Shown in pieces: positions 1 through 7,735 of a DNA stretch of 64,000 nucleotides. Numbering within the stretch: position 1 is the first letter of the stretch; every line of letters starts with the position of its first letter. The position numbers were made by a program, and so were the translations under genes. The notes below the pieces were generated by a model that saw nothing but the letters and a program-made list of their open reading frames with translations, was not told the DNA's origin and did no database searches. Location of the stretch: NCBI GenBank assembly GCA_002011615.1, contig MTOH01000016.1, positions 1,267 through 65,266 of the forward strand, in the 5' to 3' direction. Source of the stretch: Candidatus Hydrothermus pacificus (GTDB lineage: Bacteria; Hydrothermota; Hydrothermia; Hydrothermales; Hydrothermaceae).

Positions 1-600
1 GGTGCATTTCTGCATCTTTTGCCCCATTCCCTTGAACATCTTTCTCCGATGACCGCATCATGGATTTTTATATCAGGATTTATTTTCTTTTTTTTACTTG
101 AAAGAATTTTAAGGTGGAGACACTGTCACGAACGGGGATGTGAAATTCACCCTGTTACCTACTTAAATTTACTTGGAGATGGACTTCATAATTTCATAGA
201 TGGCGTTGTGATTGCTGCGAGTTTTTTAGTAAGTTTTCATTTCGGAGTTGTAACAACTCTCGTTGTTATGGCACACGAGGTTCCTCAGGAAATAGGTGAT
301 TATGCAATACTGGTTTATGGAGGGATGGAAAGGTTAAAGGCACTATTTTTTAATTTTGCCTCTGCAATCACCGCCATCATAGGTGGTATTATGGGATACT
401 ATCTCCTTCATGGAACCCGGTATGTTCATTACATAATGCCCTTTGCAGCAGGAAACTTCTTTTATATTTCTGCTTCTGACCTTGTTCCGGAACTTCATAA
501 GGAGGTGAATTTTAAAAAATCATTAAATTCTTTTATTTTCTTTTTAGCAGGGATTTTTATCATGTATTTTATAAAAATAATTTTTAAAGGAGGTAATTAG
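1..600 (+). CDS. ZIP-family metal transporter, 5' end cut by the window
   Basis: This is a divalent metal (zinc/iron type) permease of the inner membrane. Two hallmark ZIP motifs are visible: HNFIDG in one helix and HEVPQEIGD in the next, which form the binuclear metal site of the family. About five hydrophobic helices follow the visible start. The frame is open from base 1 and encodes GAFLHLLPHS before the first TTG at 19. That resembles the conserved ZIP helix upstream of the histidine-rich loop, so the gene is very probably truncated by the window edge rather than starting at 19. It ends in TAG, two bases before the next gene. Exact metal specificity cannot be told. Confidence 0.88.
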   Translation, partial: GAFLHLLPHSLEHLSPMTASWIFISGFIFFFLLERILRWRHCHERGCEIHPVTYLNLLGDGLHNFIDGVVIAASFLVSFHFGVVTTLVVMAHEVPQEIGDYAILVYGGMERLKALFFNFASAITAIIGGIMGYYLLHGTRYVHYIMPFAAGNFFYISASDLVPELHKEVNFKKSLNSFIFFLAGIFIMYFIKIIFKGGN

Positions 601-601
601 A

Positions 602-961
602 ATGATAATCGCAATACCATCAAGGGGACCAAGAGGTCTTGAGGATGATATAAACGAGCATTTTGGAAGGTCCTATTATTATACATTTGTGAGTCTGGAG
701 GAAAATCAGATAAAAGGGGTTGAGGTTAAAGAAGTTCCTTTTTCAGAACACAGACCCGGTCAAATTCCTGAATGGATAAAACAGAATGGTGCTGAGTGTG
801 TGATATGCTGGGGTATGGGAAGGAGAGCTCAGGAATGGTTTGAAAAACTGGGAATACATGTAATAATGGGGTGCTCCGGAAAGATAAAGGATATTGTGGA
901 GGATTATATAAAGGGGAGTTTAGAAAAAGGTGAATGGGAATGTGGAAAGTGCGAGGAGTAA
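602..961 (+). CDS. NifX/NifB-type dinitrogenase iron-molybdenum cofactor domain protein
   Basis: A 119-residue single-domain protein of the DiNase FeMo-co family, recognised from the N-terminal pattern IAIPSRG, then INEHFGRSYYYTFV, and the central segment GAECVICWGMGRRAQEWFEKLGI. Stand-alone members occur in many anaerobes without nitrogenase and are thought to bind or carry metal clusters. The C-terminus has a CGKC pair that could bind a metal. A good Shine-Dalgarno (GGAGG at 589-593) lies in the end of the ZIP gene, and the two genes are adjacent, so they are probably cotranscribed. No nif genes are in the window, so a nitrogenase role is unlikely. Confidence 0.85.
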   Translation: MIIAIPSRGPRGLEDDINEHFGRSYYYTFVSLEENQIKGVEVKEVPFSEHRPGQIPEWIKQNGAECVICWGMGRRAQEWFEKLGIHVIMGCSGKIKDIVEDYIKGSLEKGEWECGKCEE

Positions 962-1595
962 TAATTTCAGAATAAGATTATCAGAAGGTATTTTCTACTC
1001 AAACTTTTACAATATAAAAATATCCATCACAACAAAACTCTGGGATGGGATTTATCCATTTAATTCAAGGATACATTCTTTAAAACAGGTCCATGGAGAG
1101 AGGATAATAGAGGTTAAAAAGGGAAGTCTTTTTAAAAAAGAAGGAGACGGATTTTTCACCTCTGACAAAGGTGTTGTTCTTGAAGTCAAAACAGCGGATT
1201 GTTTTCCAGTTTTTATATCTGATAAAAATTTAATTATGCTTTTGCATGTTGGCTGGAGAGGTGCAAAAAAAGGCATAGTTGAGAAAGGAATTAAAATTTT
1301 TCAAGAAAGAGGGAATATAAAAGATGCAAGGGTATTTTTAGGACCCGGAATTAAAAAATGCTGTTATGAAATAAAAGAGGATGTTGCAAAATTCTTTGAA
1401 GAATTTATAGAAAAAAGGGATAAAAAAATATATCTTGACCTTGAAAAATTTATAATAGATAAATTCTTAAATGCGGGATTAAAAAAAGAAAATATATTTT
1501 CATTTCCCCATTGCACATCCTGTAGAAACGATTTATTTTACTCCCACAGAAAAGGTGATAGAGGAAGGATAAGGGCATGGATATTGAAAGAGTGA
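930..1595 (+). CDS. YfiH/CNF1-like laccase-domain protein (polyphenol oxidase / purine nucleoside phosphorylase family)
   Basis: A cytoplasmic enzyme of the YfiH (DUF152, LACC1-like) family. Members were named polyphenol oxidases but act on purine nucleosides. Seen here: VKTADCFPV, LHVGWRG, GPGIKKCCYEI and a C-terminal SCRNDLFYSHR segment, which together supply the family's Cys/His zinc-site residues. The length of 221 is near the family norm of about 240. The start is uncertain: GTG at 930 overlaps the NifX-like gene by 32 bases, while GTG at 942 has AAGGTG nine bases upstream and also gives a good N-terminus. The stop overlaps the next gene by 19 bases. Confidence 0.88.
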   Translation: MNGNVESARSNNFRIRLSEGIFYSNFYNIKISITTKLWDGIYPFNSRIHSLKQVHGERIIEVKKGSLFKKEGDGFFTSDKGVVLEVKTADCFPVFISDKNLIMLLHVGWRGAKKGIVEKGIKIFQERGNIKDARVFLGPGIKKCCYEIKEDVAKFFEEFIEKRDKKIYLDLEKFIIDKFLNAGLKKENIFSFPHCTSCRNDLFYSHRKGDRGRIRAWILKE

Positions 1596-1849
1596 AGCAC
1601 GATGCCTTAAAATTTTTAACTTCTGCAATGAATTCAAAGCACTTAAAGAAAAATATGGTTCATATATCTGAAGAAGAAAAAAGAGAAATGATAGAGGATG
1701 CAAAGTCTTTAAAAAGAAGAGAGGATTTTGAAAAATTAAGGAGAAAAAAGCAAAGCACCTTTACTTTTAAATGGCTTGAAGAGATTGTTAAATTTGTTGA
1801 TGTTAAATATCCCGGGTATTTTATAAAGGCTGATAAAAATGTTCTTTAG
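1577..1849 (+). CDS. hypothetical protein, 90 residues
   Basis: No family recognised. It is a small, highly charged, mostly helical protein rich in Lys and Glu, with the segment EEEKREMIEDAKSLKRREDF and a conserved-looking end, KWLEEIVKFVDVKYPGYF. No signal peptide or membrane segment is evident, so it is probably cytoplasmic. It overlaps the YfiH gene at its 5' end and the lipoprotein gene at its 3' end, placing it inside the same transcription unit. It ends in TAG. Confidence 0.6.
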   Translation: MDIERVKHDALKFLTSAMNSKHLKKNMVHISEEEKREMIEDAKSLKRREDFEKLRRKKQSTFTFKWLEEIVKFVDVKYPGYFIKADKNVL

Positions 1850-2225
1850 AAAGGGAAAAATTTTATTTTTGCTTTTTCTTTGTTTTTCTTTCTGTGCAAA
1901 AAAGGCACCACCACCTGGAAAGCCCGATATAGACCCTCCTGATGTTGAAATAGTTTCTCCTGAAAACGGTGCCTTTGTTTCAGGAACAACACTTGTGAAG
2001 GTTAATGCAAAAGACAGATCAAAAGTGATATATGTGGAAGCATTTGCCGATAAAAATTCCCTGGGACAGGATTCCTCAGAACCCTATATCTTTAAATTTC
2101 TGCCCTTTGACTCTATCCACTTTCTAAGTGCGGTTGCAATTGACGAATGGGATAATAGAGGAAAATCAGGCAGAATTAAGGTGATAAATAAAGATTTTAA
2201 GAGGGATACAACAAATAAAGAATAG
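1839..2225 (+). CDS. predicted lipoprotein with an Ig-like fold
   Basis: A 128-residue protein with a hydrophobic N-terminal stretch ending in FSFCAKK, a plausible if imperfect lipobox with Cys19 as the lipidated residue. A short Pro-rich linker (APPPGKPDIDPP) follows. The body has VEIVSPENGAFVSGTTLVKVNAKD, broken by further beta-strand-like segments, and AVAIDEWDNRGKSG. This is the pattern of bacterial Ig-like domains that begin with SPxxGxxVSGT. It is probably anchored in the cell envelope. The specific role is unknown. It stops in TAG just before the ribosome site of the cyclophilin gene. Confidence 0.65.
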   Translation: MFFRKGKILFLLFLCFSFCAKKAPPPGKPDIDPPDVEIVSPENGAFVSGTTLVKVNAKDRSKVIYVEAFADKNSLGQDSSEPYIFKFLPFDSIHFLSAVAIDEWDNRGKSGRIKVINKDFKRDTTNKE

Positions 2226-2234
2226 GAGGTGTTT

Positions 2235-2807
2235 ATGAAATATATATTTATATTTATGCTCTTAAACCAGACAGAGGGAGTTAAAATAGAAAGAATTTTA
2301 AACAAAGACTCAAAGCCTGAAAAAAGGATAGAGGTTGCAAAAAACTATAAGGATGTCAAAATAGAAGTTAAAGAAGGAACAAAGGCTCTGATAAAGACAG
2401 ATAAGGGTGAAATTCTGTGTGAACTCTATCCCCAGTATGCTCCAAAAACAGTTGAGAATTTTGTTAAACTTTCAAAACTTGGATTCTATGATGGTCTTAT
2501 ATTTCACAGGTATGTTTCGAACTTTGTGATTCAGGGTGGAGACCCTTATGGAACAGGATACGGAGATGCAGGTTACACAATTCCCTTAGAAGTTCATAAA
2601 GATGCAAAACATGTTGAGGGCGCACTGGGAATGGCAAGGTCACAGGACCCGAATTCAGGTTCCTGCCAGTTCTACATAACTCTTGCACCAACACCCCATC
2701 TTAATGGAAACTACACAGTATTTGGAAAAGTTATCAAAGGTATGGATATTGTTAAAAAATTGAGAAAAAAAGATGCCATTGAGAAAATTGAGATAATAGA
2801 AGAGTAA
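2235..2807 (+). CDS. cyclophilin-type peptidyl-prolyl cis-trans isomerase
   Basis: Catalyses proline isomerisation during protein folding. Cyclophilin signatures are clear: FHRYVSNFVIQGGDP (active-site Arg and Gln), GALGMARSQDPNSGSCQFYI and HLNGNYTVFGKV. I place the start at ATG 2235, because AGGAGG at 2224-2229 is well spaced from it; GTG at 2229 lies inside that site. The first 14 residues (KYIFIFMLLNQTEG) are hydrophobic but short, so export is possible though not certain. An extra region of about 45 residues precedes the catalytic domain. It follows the lipoprotein gene by nine bases. Confidence 0.93.
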   Translation: MKYIFIFMLLNQTEGVKIERILNKDSKPEKRIEVAKNYKDVKIEVKEGTKALIKTDKGEILCELYPQYAPKTVENFVKLSKLGFYDGLIFHRYVSNFVIQGGDPYGTGYGDAGYTIPLEVHKDAKHVEGALGMARSQDPNSGSCQFYITLAPTPHLNGNYTVFGKVIKGMDIVKKLRKKDAIEKIEIIEE

Positions 2808-2880
2808 AACTTCTAAAACATTTTAAATCATAGCTTAAATTTCCTTATAATTTAATCCAATTTTTAAAAAGGAGCTTTAA

Positions 2881-3804
2881 ATGGCAGATTTCGGGATAAT
2901 TGTTCATGGAGGTGCTGGAACACACAGAGATAAAAACAAAGCAAAAGAAGGTGTTATAAAAGCCACTGAAGAGGGATACAAGATTCTTGAAAAAGGAGGC
3001 GCTGCAATAGATGCTGTATGTGCTGCTGTTTGTGAGATGGAGAACAATCCCTATTTTAATGCAGGTTACGGTTCTGCACTCACTGCCACAGGAGAAGTTG
3101 AACTTGATGCTGCAATAATGATAGGTAATGAATTAAAATTTGGAGGAGTTGCAGGTATAAGAGGTTTCAAAAACCCGATTCTGATTGCAAGAAAGGTCAT
3201 GGAAAAAACAGATCATATATTACTCGCCGGCAAAGGAGCCGAGGAATTTGCTTTAATAGAAGGCTTCAGACGAGAAAACCTTTTAAGCGAGGAACGTTTT
3301 GCTCTTTATAGAAAAATTCTTTCCGGGGAGGACACTCATTTAAAGGATAGAATGAAGGAAACATGGAAATGGATAAGACAAAAATACGGGATTTTTGCAG
3401 GTGACACTGTTGGAGCCTGCGCTGTTGATAAAGATGGATTTACAGTAGCAGGAACATCCACAGGGGGTATATTTTTCAAAATGGAAGGAAGGATAGGAGA
3501 CACACCCTGCCCGGGATGCGGAACATACGCGACTCCTTATTGTGCTTCCTCTGCAACAGGACTTGGTGAATCAATCATGAAAATTGTTCTCACAAAGTAT
3601 GTGTGCGACAGAGTTGAAGAAGGTAAAAGTGTATCAGAGGCCTGTAAAATGGGTATAGATTACCTTGAAGAAAAAACAAAAGGCAGGGCAGGTGTTATTG
3701 CCATAAGTGCAGATTGCGAGTTCGGATACTATATGAATACCCCGATGATGCCCACTGCTTTTATAAAAAAAGGCGATAAAGAAATTAAACTGAGGGGGAT
3801 ATAA
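2881..3804 (+). CDS. isoaspartyl peptidase / plant-type L-asparaginase (Ntn hydrolase)
   Basis: Hydrolyses isoaspartyl dipeptides and/or asparagine. The N-terminus IIVHGGAGTHRD is the family hallmark. GDTVGA contains the predicted nucleophile Thr176, which would become the N-terminus of the beta subunit after autoproteolysis. STGG and GDTPCPGCGTYA fit the substrate pocket. The length of 307 matches the family. The SD AAAGGAG lies just before ATG 2881, and a -10-like TATAAT is seen near 2846, without a clean -35. It abuts the AGCS symporter gene with no gap, which suggests amino-acid uptake coupled to catabolism. Confidence 0.93.
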   Translation: MADFGIIVHGGAGTHRDKNKAKEGVIKATEEGYKILEKGGAAIDAVCAAVCEMENNPYFNAGYGSALTATGEVELDAAIMIGNELKFGGVAGIRGFKNPILIARKVMEKTDHILLAGKGAEEFALIEGFRRENLLSEERFALYRKILSGEDTHLKDRMKETWKWIRQKYGIFAGDTVGACAVDKDGFTVAGTSTGGIFFKMEGRIGDTPCPGCGTYATPYCASSATGLGESIMKIVLTKYVCDRVEEGKSVSEACKMGIDYLEEKTKGRAGVIAISADCEFGYYMNTPMMPTAFIKKGDKEIKLRGI

Positions 3805-5148
3805 ATGGAATTAATAAACACGATTTCCAACTGGGTCTGGGGACCGGTTACCATAATACTGCTTGTGGGAACAGGAATTTACCTTACATTTCGATTAAAA
3901 TTAATCCAGTTTCGTGGGCTTAAACACGCAATAGCCTTAATAACGGGCAAATATGATAAACCTGAGGATACGGGTGAGATAACCCATTTTCAGGCTTTAT
4001 CAACCGCACTTTCAGCAACAATAGGAGTCGGTAACATAGCAGGAGTTGCAACCGCAATAGCAGCAGGAGGTCCTGGTGCTGTTTTCTGGATGTGGGTTAC
4101 TGCAATTTTTGGTTCTGCTCTTAAATATACTTCATGCACTCTTTCCCTTAGATTTAGAGAAATAAGGAAAGATGGAGTCGTTTCAGGTGGTCCTATGTAT
4201 TATATTGAAAAGGGACTGGGATTTAAACCTCTTGCAATTTTATTTGCCGTATGTGGAGCAATTGCTGCATTCGGCATAGGGAATATGGTTCAATCAAATA
4301 CAGTTGCTGATGCATTAAAGAGTTCTTTTTATATCCCTGTATGGATTTCAGGATTTATCATAGCGATTCTCGTTGCCCTTGTCATAATAGGTGGTATAAA
4401 AAGAATTGCACAGGTTGCTCAGAGATTAACCCCGGGAATGACTGTCTTTTACGTTGTTACCGCGATAATTATCCTGTTAATAAATCTTCCTAAAATTCCC
4501 CATGCACTTTATTTAATATTTAAATATGCCTTTAATCCTGTTGCTGCAACAGGTGGATTTTTAGGTTCAACGGTTTTGTATACGATAAGGATGGGAGTTG
4601 CAAGAGGAATATTTTCAAATGAATCGGGTCTGGGTTCTGCTCCAATAGCCCATGCAGCAGCAAAAACAGAAGAACCGGTCAGAGAAGGTCTTGTTGCAAT
4701 GATAGGTCCTTTTGTGGATACGCTCCTTATATGCTCAATGACAGCCCTCGTTATAATCACAACAGGAGTATGGAGTTCAGGTGAAACAGGAGCACCTTTA
4801 ACAGCAATGGGCTTTGGAAAAGGTTTTTTTATCCCTAAGATAGGTGAATATGTGGTATCCGTGGGAGTTGCCCTTTTTGCCTTCTCAACAATGCTCGGAT
4901 GGAGCTATTATGGTGAGAAGTGTGCCGAGTATCTGTTCGGTGAAAAAATAATTTATCCTTACAGATGGCTTTTTGTGCTTTTCATATTCATGGGCGCGGT
5001 ATTCAGACTGCCCCTTGTATGGACTCTATCAGATATAGCAAACGGATTGATGGCATTTCCAAATCTAATAGGTTTGATATTTCTATCGCCACTTGTAGCA
5101 AAACTCACACATGATTACTTTAAAAGACAATTCAAAAAATCTATTTGA
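3805..5148 (+). CDS. sodium:alanine/glycine symporter, AGCS family
   Basis: A 447-residue inner-membrane amino-acid:Na+ symporter with about 11 hydrophobic helices. Family features visible: GPVTIILLVGTGIYLTFRL at the N-terminus, FQALSTALSATIGVGNIAGVAT, SGGPMYYIEKGLG, ARGIFSNESGLGSAPIAHAAA and FAFSTMLGWSYYGEKC. All are typical of AgcS/AlsT. It starts one base after the asparaginase stop, so translation is coupled. The substrate is probably alanine or glycine. The window also encodes part of a glycine cleavage system, which fits. Confidence 0.95.
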   Translation: MELINTISNWVWGPVTIILLVGTGIYLTFRLKLIQFRGLKHAIALITGKYDKPEDTGEITHFQALSTALSATIGVGNIAGVATAIAAGGPGAVFWMWVTAIFGSALKYTSCTLSLRFREIRKDGVVSGGPMYYIEKGLGFKPLAILFAVCGAIAAFGIGNMVQSNTVADALKSSFYIPVWISGFIIAILVALVIIGGIKRIAQVAQRLTPGMTVFYVVTAIIILLINLPKIPHALYLIFKYAFNPVAATGGFLGSTVLYTIRMGVARGIFSNESGLGSAPIAHAAAKTEEPVREGLVAMIGPFVDTLLICSMTALVIITTGVWSSGETGAPLTAMGFGKGFFIPKIGEYVVSVGVALFAFSTMLGWSYYGEKCAEYLFGEKIIYPYRWLFVLFIFMGAVFRLPLVWTLSDIANGLMAFPNLIGLIFLSPLVAKLTHDYFKRQFKKSI

Positions 5149-5200
5149 AATAAAAGATTATTTTTCTTTAAACTTAATTTAATTAACCCGGGAGGAAGTT

Positions 5201-5599
5201 ATGCAGGAAAAGATATATGAGGAAATGTCAAAATCTGCGGGATGGATGAAATTTATAGGTATACTTTCAATAATAGGTGGTGCTCTGGGATGGATGAAAT
5301 TTATAGGTATACTTTCAATAATAGGTGGTGCTCTTTCTGCTCTCAGTATTGTTGGTATCATAATAGCCTGGCTACCTATCTGGATGGGTATTGTTCTTTT
5401 TCAGGCAGGAAGTGCAGCATCTGCCGCGGGGCTTGCAAAAGATGAAATAAAACTTGTAGAAGCCATATCCAAGCTAAGGTTATATTTTGTAATTATGGGA
5501 ATAACAGTGATAGTGGGAATAGCCTTTTCAATACTGGCAACCCTTATAGCTATGATGACAGGCTTCTGGGCACTTGGTGGCGGTTACGGAGGTTATTAA
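5201..5599 (+). CDS. small membrane protein, DUF5362-like, with internal 16-residue duplication
   Basis: A 132-residue protein with hydrophobic helices and a Gly/Tyr-rich tail (LGGGYGGY). The layout and the segment GSAASAAGLAKDEIKLVEAISKLRLYF resemble DUF5362 proteins, whose function is not known. The segment GWMKFIGILSIIGGAL occurs twice in tandem, encoded by a perfect 48-base repeat (see the repeat entry). The family presumably has only one copy. A good SD (GGGAGGAAG) precedes ATG 5201. The 3' end overlaps rsmG, on the opposite strand, by four bases. Confidence 0.7.
   Translation: MQEKIYEEMSKSAGWMKFIGILSIIGGALGWMKFIGILSIIGGALSALSIVGIIIAWLPIWMGIVLFQAGSAASAAGLAKDEIKLVEAISKLRLYFVIMGITVIVGIAFSILATLIAMMTGFWALGGGYGGY
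5239..5334 (+). repeat. perfect 48-bp tandem duplication inside the DUF5362-like gene
   Basis: Bases 5239-5286 and 5287-5334 are identical by eye over all 48 positions, and the bases flanking the pair differ immediately. The unit is 16 codons, so the frame is kept. Perfect identity at synonymous positions implies a recent slippage event or an assembly duplication. Confidence 0.95.
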
Positions 5600-6201
5600 A
5601 AAAGCTCGATATCCAGAAGTTTAAATTTTTCTTCTGTTAAAGGATTCAGGATTTCTATAAAAGGTTCTTTTATATCTTTCTTAAAAGGCACAACCGCGTA
5701 AAATTTCCTGTTTTTCAAATTCTTTTCTTTTAAGATTTTCAGAATCTTTTCATAGTCTGCTGCTCTTGATACGAATGCTTCTCCTGGAATTTCATCCATC
5801 CGGGAAAGGTCTTCCCTTATAACACGGACATTTTTCAAACCCAAGGCAAGTTTCACTTCTTTTAAAAACACTGTTTTTTTTACATTTCTTTCAATTAAAA
5901 AAATGCTCTTTTCAGGATTCAGGATTGCGAGTGGAACGCCTGGAAAACCCGCTCCTGAACCTATATCGGTTATGCTCGGTTTATCTATATTCCTGGATAT
6001 TAAAACAGAGTCTGTAAAATGCTTTCTGGCAATAAAATATAAATCCCTTTCTGAAACAAGAGCGATTTTACTGCTCTCCTTTATTATGCTCATATGGTAT
6101 TTTTTCCACTTCTCCTCGTACTGAAGTGCTTCTGGAAACTTCTTTAATAGAAAATTAAAAAAGGAATCGATATCTTTTAGAACTTCCTGGTAATCAATCA
6201 T
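5596..6201 (-). CDS. rsmG: 16S rRNA (guanine-527-N7)-methyltransferase RsmG
   Basis: Methylates N7 of G527 in 16S rRNA using S-adenosylmethionine. The SAM-binding loop ITDIGSGAGFPGVPLAILNP is clear, followed by LIERNVKKTVFLKEV and AFVSRAADYEKIL, all RsmG/GidB hallmarks. The length of 201 is near the family size of about 210-240. It is the last gene of a minus-strand group with the two TldD/E-like genes and overlaps the upstream one by eight bases. RsmG often lies near parAB; here parAB is about 11 kb away on the same strand. Confidence 0.93.
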   Translation of the reverse strand: MIDYQEVLKDIDSFFNFLLKKFPEALQYEEKWKKYHMSIIKESSKIALVSERDLYFIARKHFTDSVLISRNIDKPSITDIGSGAGFPGVPLAILNPEKSIFLIERNVKKTVFLKEVKLALGLKNVRVIREDLSRMDEIPGEAFVSRAADYEKILKILKEKNLKNRKFYAVVPFKKDIKEPFIEILNPLTEEKFKLLDIELF

Positions 6202-7735
6202 TCCTTATTTTTTTCTTCACAAGAGGATTCACGTTAATATCTTTAAGTATTATATCATAGGTTGTAATTGAGAAAGGAATATAGGGATTCCCTTCAAAAA
6301 AATTAAAGGAACTCATGTTTCCCAGAACACCTTTTATTTTACCCCACATATCTTCAAAAGATGAAAAATTAATTTCAAGATTTTTAATCTCTCTCTTATT
6401 TCCATTTTTATAGAGTATAAACCCTTTTGTTATTTCAAAAGAAAGAGGAGACCTTATTTGAATATCTTCAATAATCAATATACTGTCTCTTAAAAGATTC
6501 TTTTCAGGCAAATCCTTTACAAAAACATTTGTCATAAACGGAAAGGGTTTTGAATAAAGAGCTGACCTTGCATGTCCATTTGAATTAGAAAATTCGCTCA
6601 CCGGTTCTCTCTTTAAAAGAAAATTTTTTAAAATACCCCTTTCAATCAGATTGACATGCTCTGACCTGACACCTTCATCATCATATAACAAAAATCCTGC
6701 AAGAGGTTTTTTATTAAAATAATCAATATCAGGTTTATCATAAACATCTATGTCAGCCGTGATTTTTCTACCTATTTTCTGAATAAAACTCTTTAAGTTA
6801 TCATAATTATCCTTACTTAAAAAAAATGTATTTTTTACAAGGTTTGAAATAAATTTTGCAGAGGATATACCACCCAGAACAACATCACCGTTGTATCCCT
6901 TTATCTCATTCCCATTCACATGCTTTTTAAAATCTTCAATAAAACTAATTGCCTCCTGCAAACATCTTTTACCAAGAATTTCATCAATCTCATATCCAAA
7001 AAATTCCCTTGAGCTACTGTAACGTTTACCTTCCTTATCAAAAGCGGACACAGATACTCTCATGAGAAAATAACTACCTGTATCTTCAATTTCAGTACCT
7101 TCGGTATTAACAATAATTCGTTTTTTTCTTATAAAATAAAAGGATAGTTTACCCGAATAAAGGAATTCAACCTTTAAGACTCTGGAATAAAATTTATCCA
7201 TAATCTCTTTTATTCTCTTATAATTAACCTTTTTCATCTCTCTTTTCTTGTAGTTCACAGGTTTTTCTTTTGAGAATGATGCGGATGTATCTTCGGGTAA
7301 AAAAGCGGTTTTACTCTTTTCTCTTTTATAATAATCACTAACTGCATTTTTATAGCCAAAATCAGTCATTTTCCATAAGGTATGCCTTATTGCATACTCT
7401 TCATCTTCAAGGGGAAACTTTGGATATGCAAGATTTTTAAAATCATAACGAGTTGAAAATCCGGAGCCAAAGAAATTAGAACTCACCCCGTCTTCCCTGT
7501 AATCACCAACCCTAACTTCAACATAGGGTGCCCTTGAAACGGTTTTTCTCTCCTCACAGAGCCCTGCTTTTCCATATTCTAAATAATAAAGCTCTATTTC
7601 AGTAATCCTGTAAAGAATAAAATAGGGTTTTACTTCTGAATTTCTTTTTAGATACTCAAAATTTCTGTGCAGTTCCTTTTTTAGAAAGTCTTTTGTTCCT
7701 GAGAAAATTAAAATAGAGATTAATAATGTGTTCAT
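6194..7735 (-). CDS. TldE/PmbA-like metallopeptidase subunit with N-terminal hydrophobic leader
   Basis: A 513-residue TldD/PmbA superfamily protein. The order of segments mirrors the neighbouring TldD-like protein: VRVGDY near residue 75, a central region, PLAGFLLYDDEGVRSEHVNL, then SNSNGHARSA near residue 400. It lacks the HExxxH zinc motif that its partner has, which is typical of TldE/PmbA. The N-terminus (NTLLISILIFSGT) is hydrophobic and looks like a short export signal, unusual for a family known as cytosolic. The ATGA overlap with the upstream gene implies coupled translation and a heterodimer. The C-terminus is shorter than in classical PmbA. Confidence 0.8.
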   Translation of the reverse strand: MNTLLISILIFSGTKDFLKKELHRNFEYLKRNSEVKPYFILYRITEIELYYLEYGKAGLCEERKTVSRAPYVEVRVGDYREDGVSSNFFGSGFSTRYDFKNLAYPKFPLEDEEYAIRHTLWKMTDFGYKNAVSDYYKREKSKTAFLPEDTSASFSKEKPVNYKKREMKKVNYKRIKEIMDKFYSRVLKVEFLYSGKLSFYFIRKKRIIVNTEGTEIEDTGSYFLMRVSVSAFDKEGKRYSSSREFFGYEIDEILGKRCLQEAISFIEDFKKHVNGNEIKGYNGDVVLGGISSAKFISNLVKNTFFLSKDNYDNLKSFIQKIGRKITADIDVYDKPDIDYFNKKPLAGFLLYDDEGVRSEHVNLIERGILKNFLLKREPVSEFSNSNGHARSALYSKPFPFMTNVFVKDLPEKNLLRDSILIIEDIQIRSPLSFEITKGFILYKNGNKREIKNLEINFSSFEDMWGKIKGVLGNMSSFNFFEGNPYIPFSITTYDIILKDINVNPLVKKKIRND

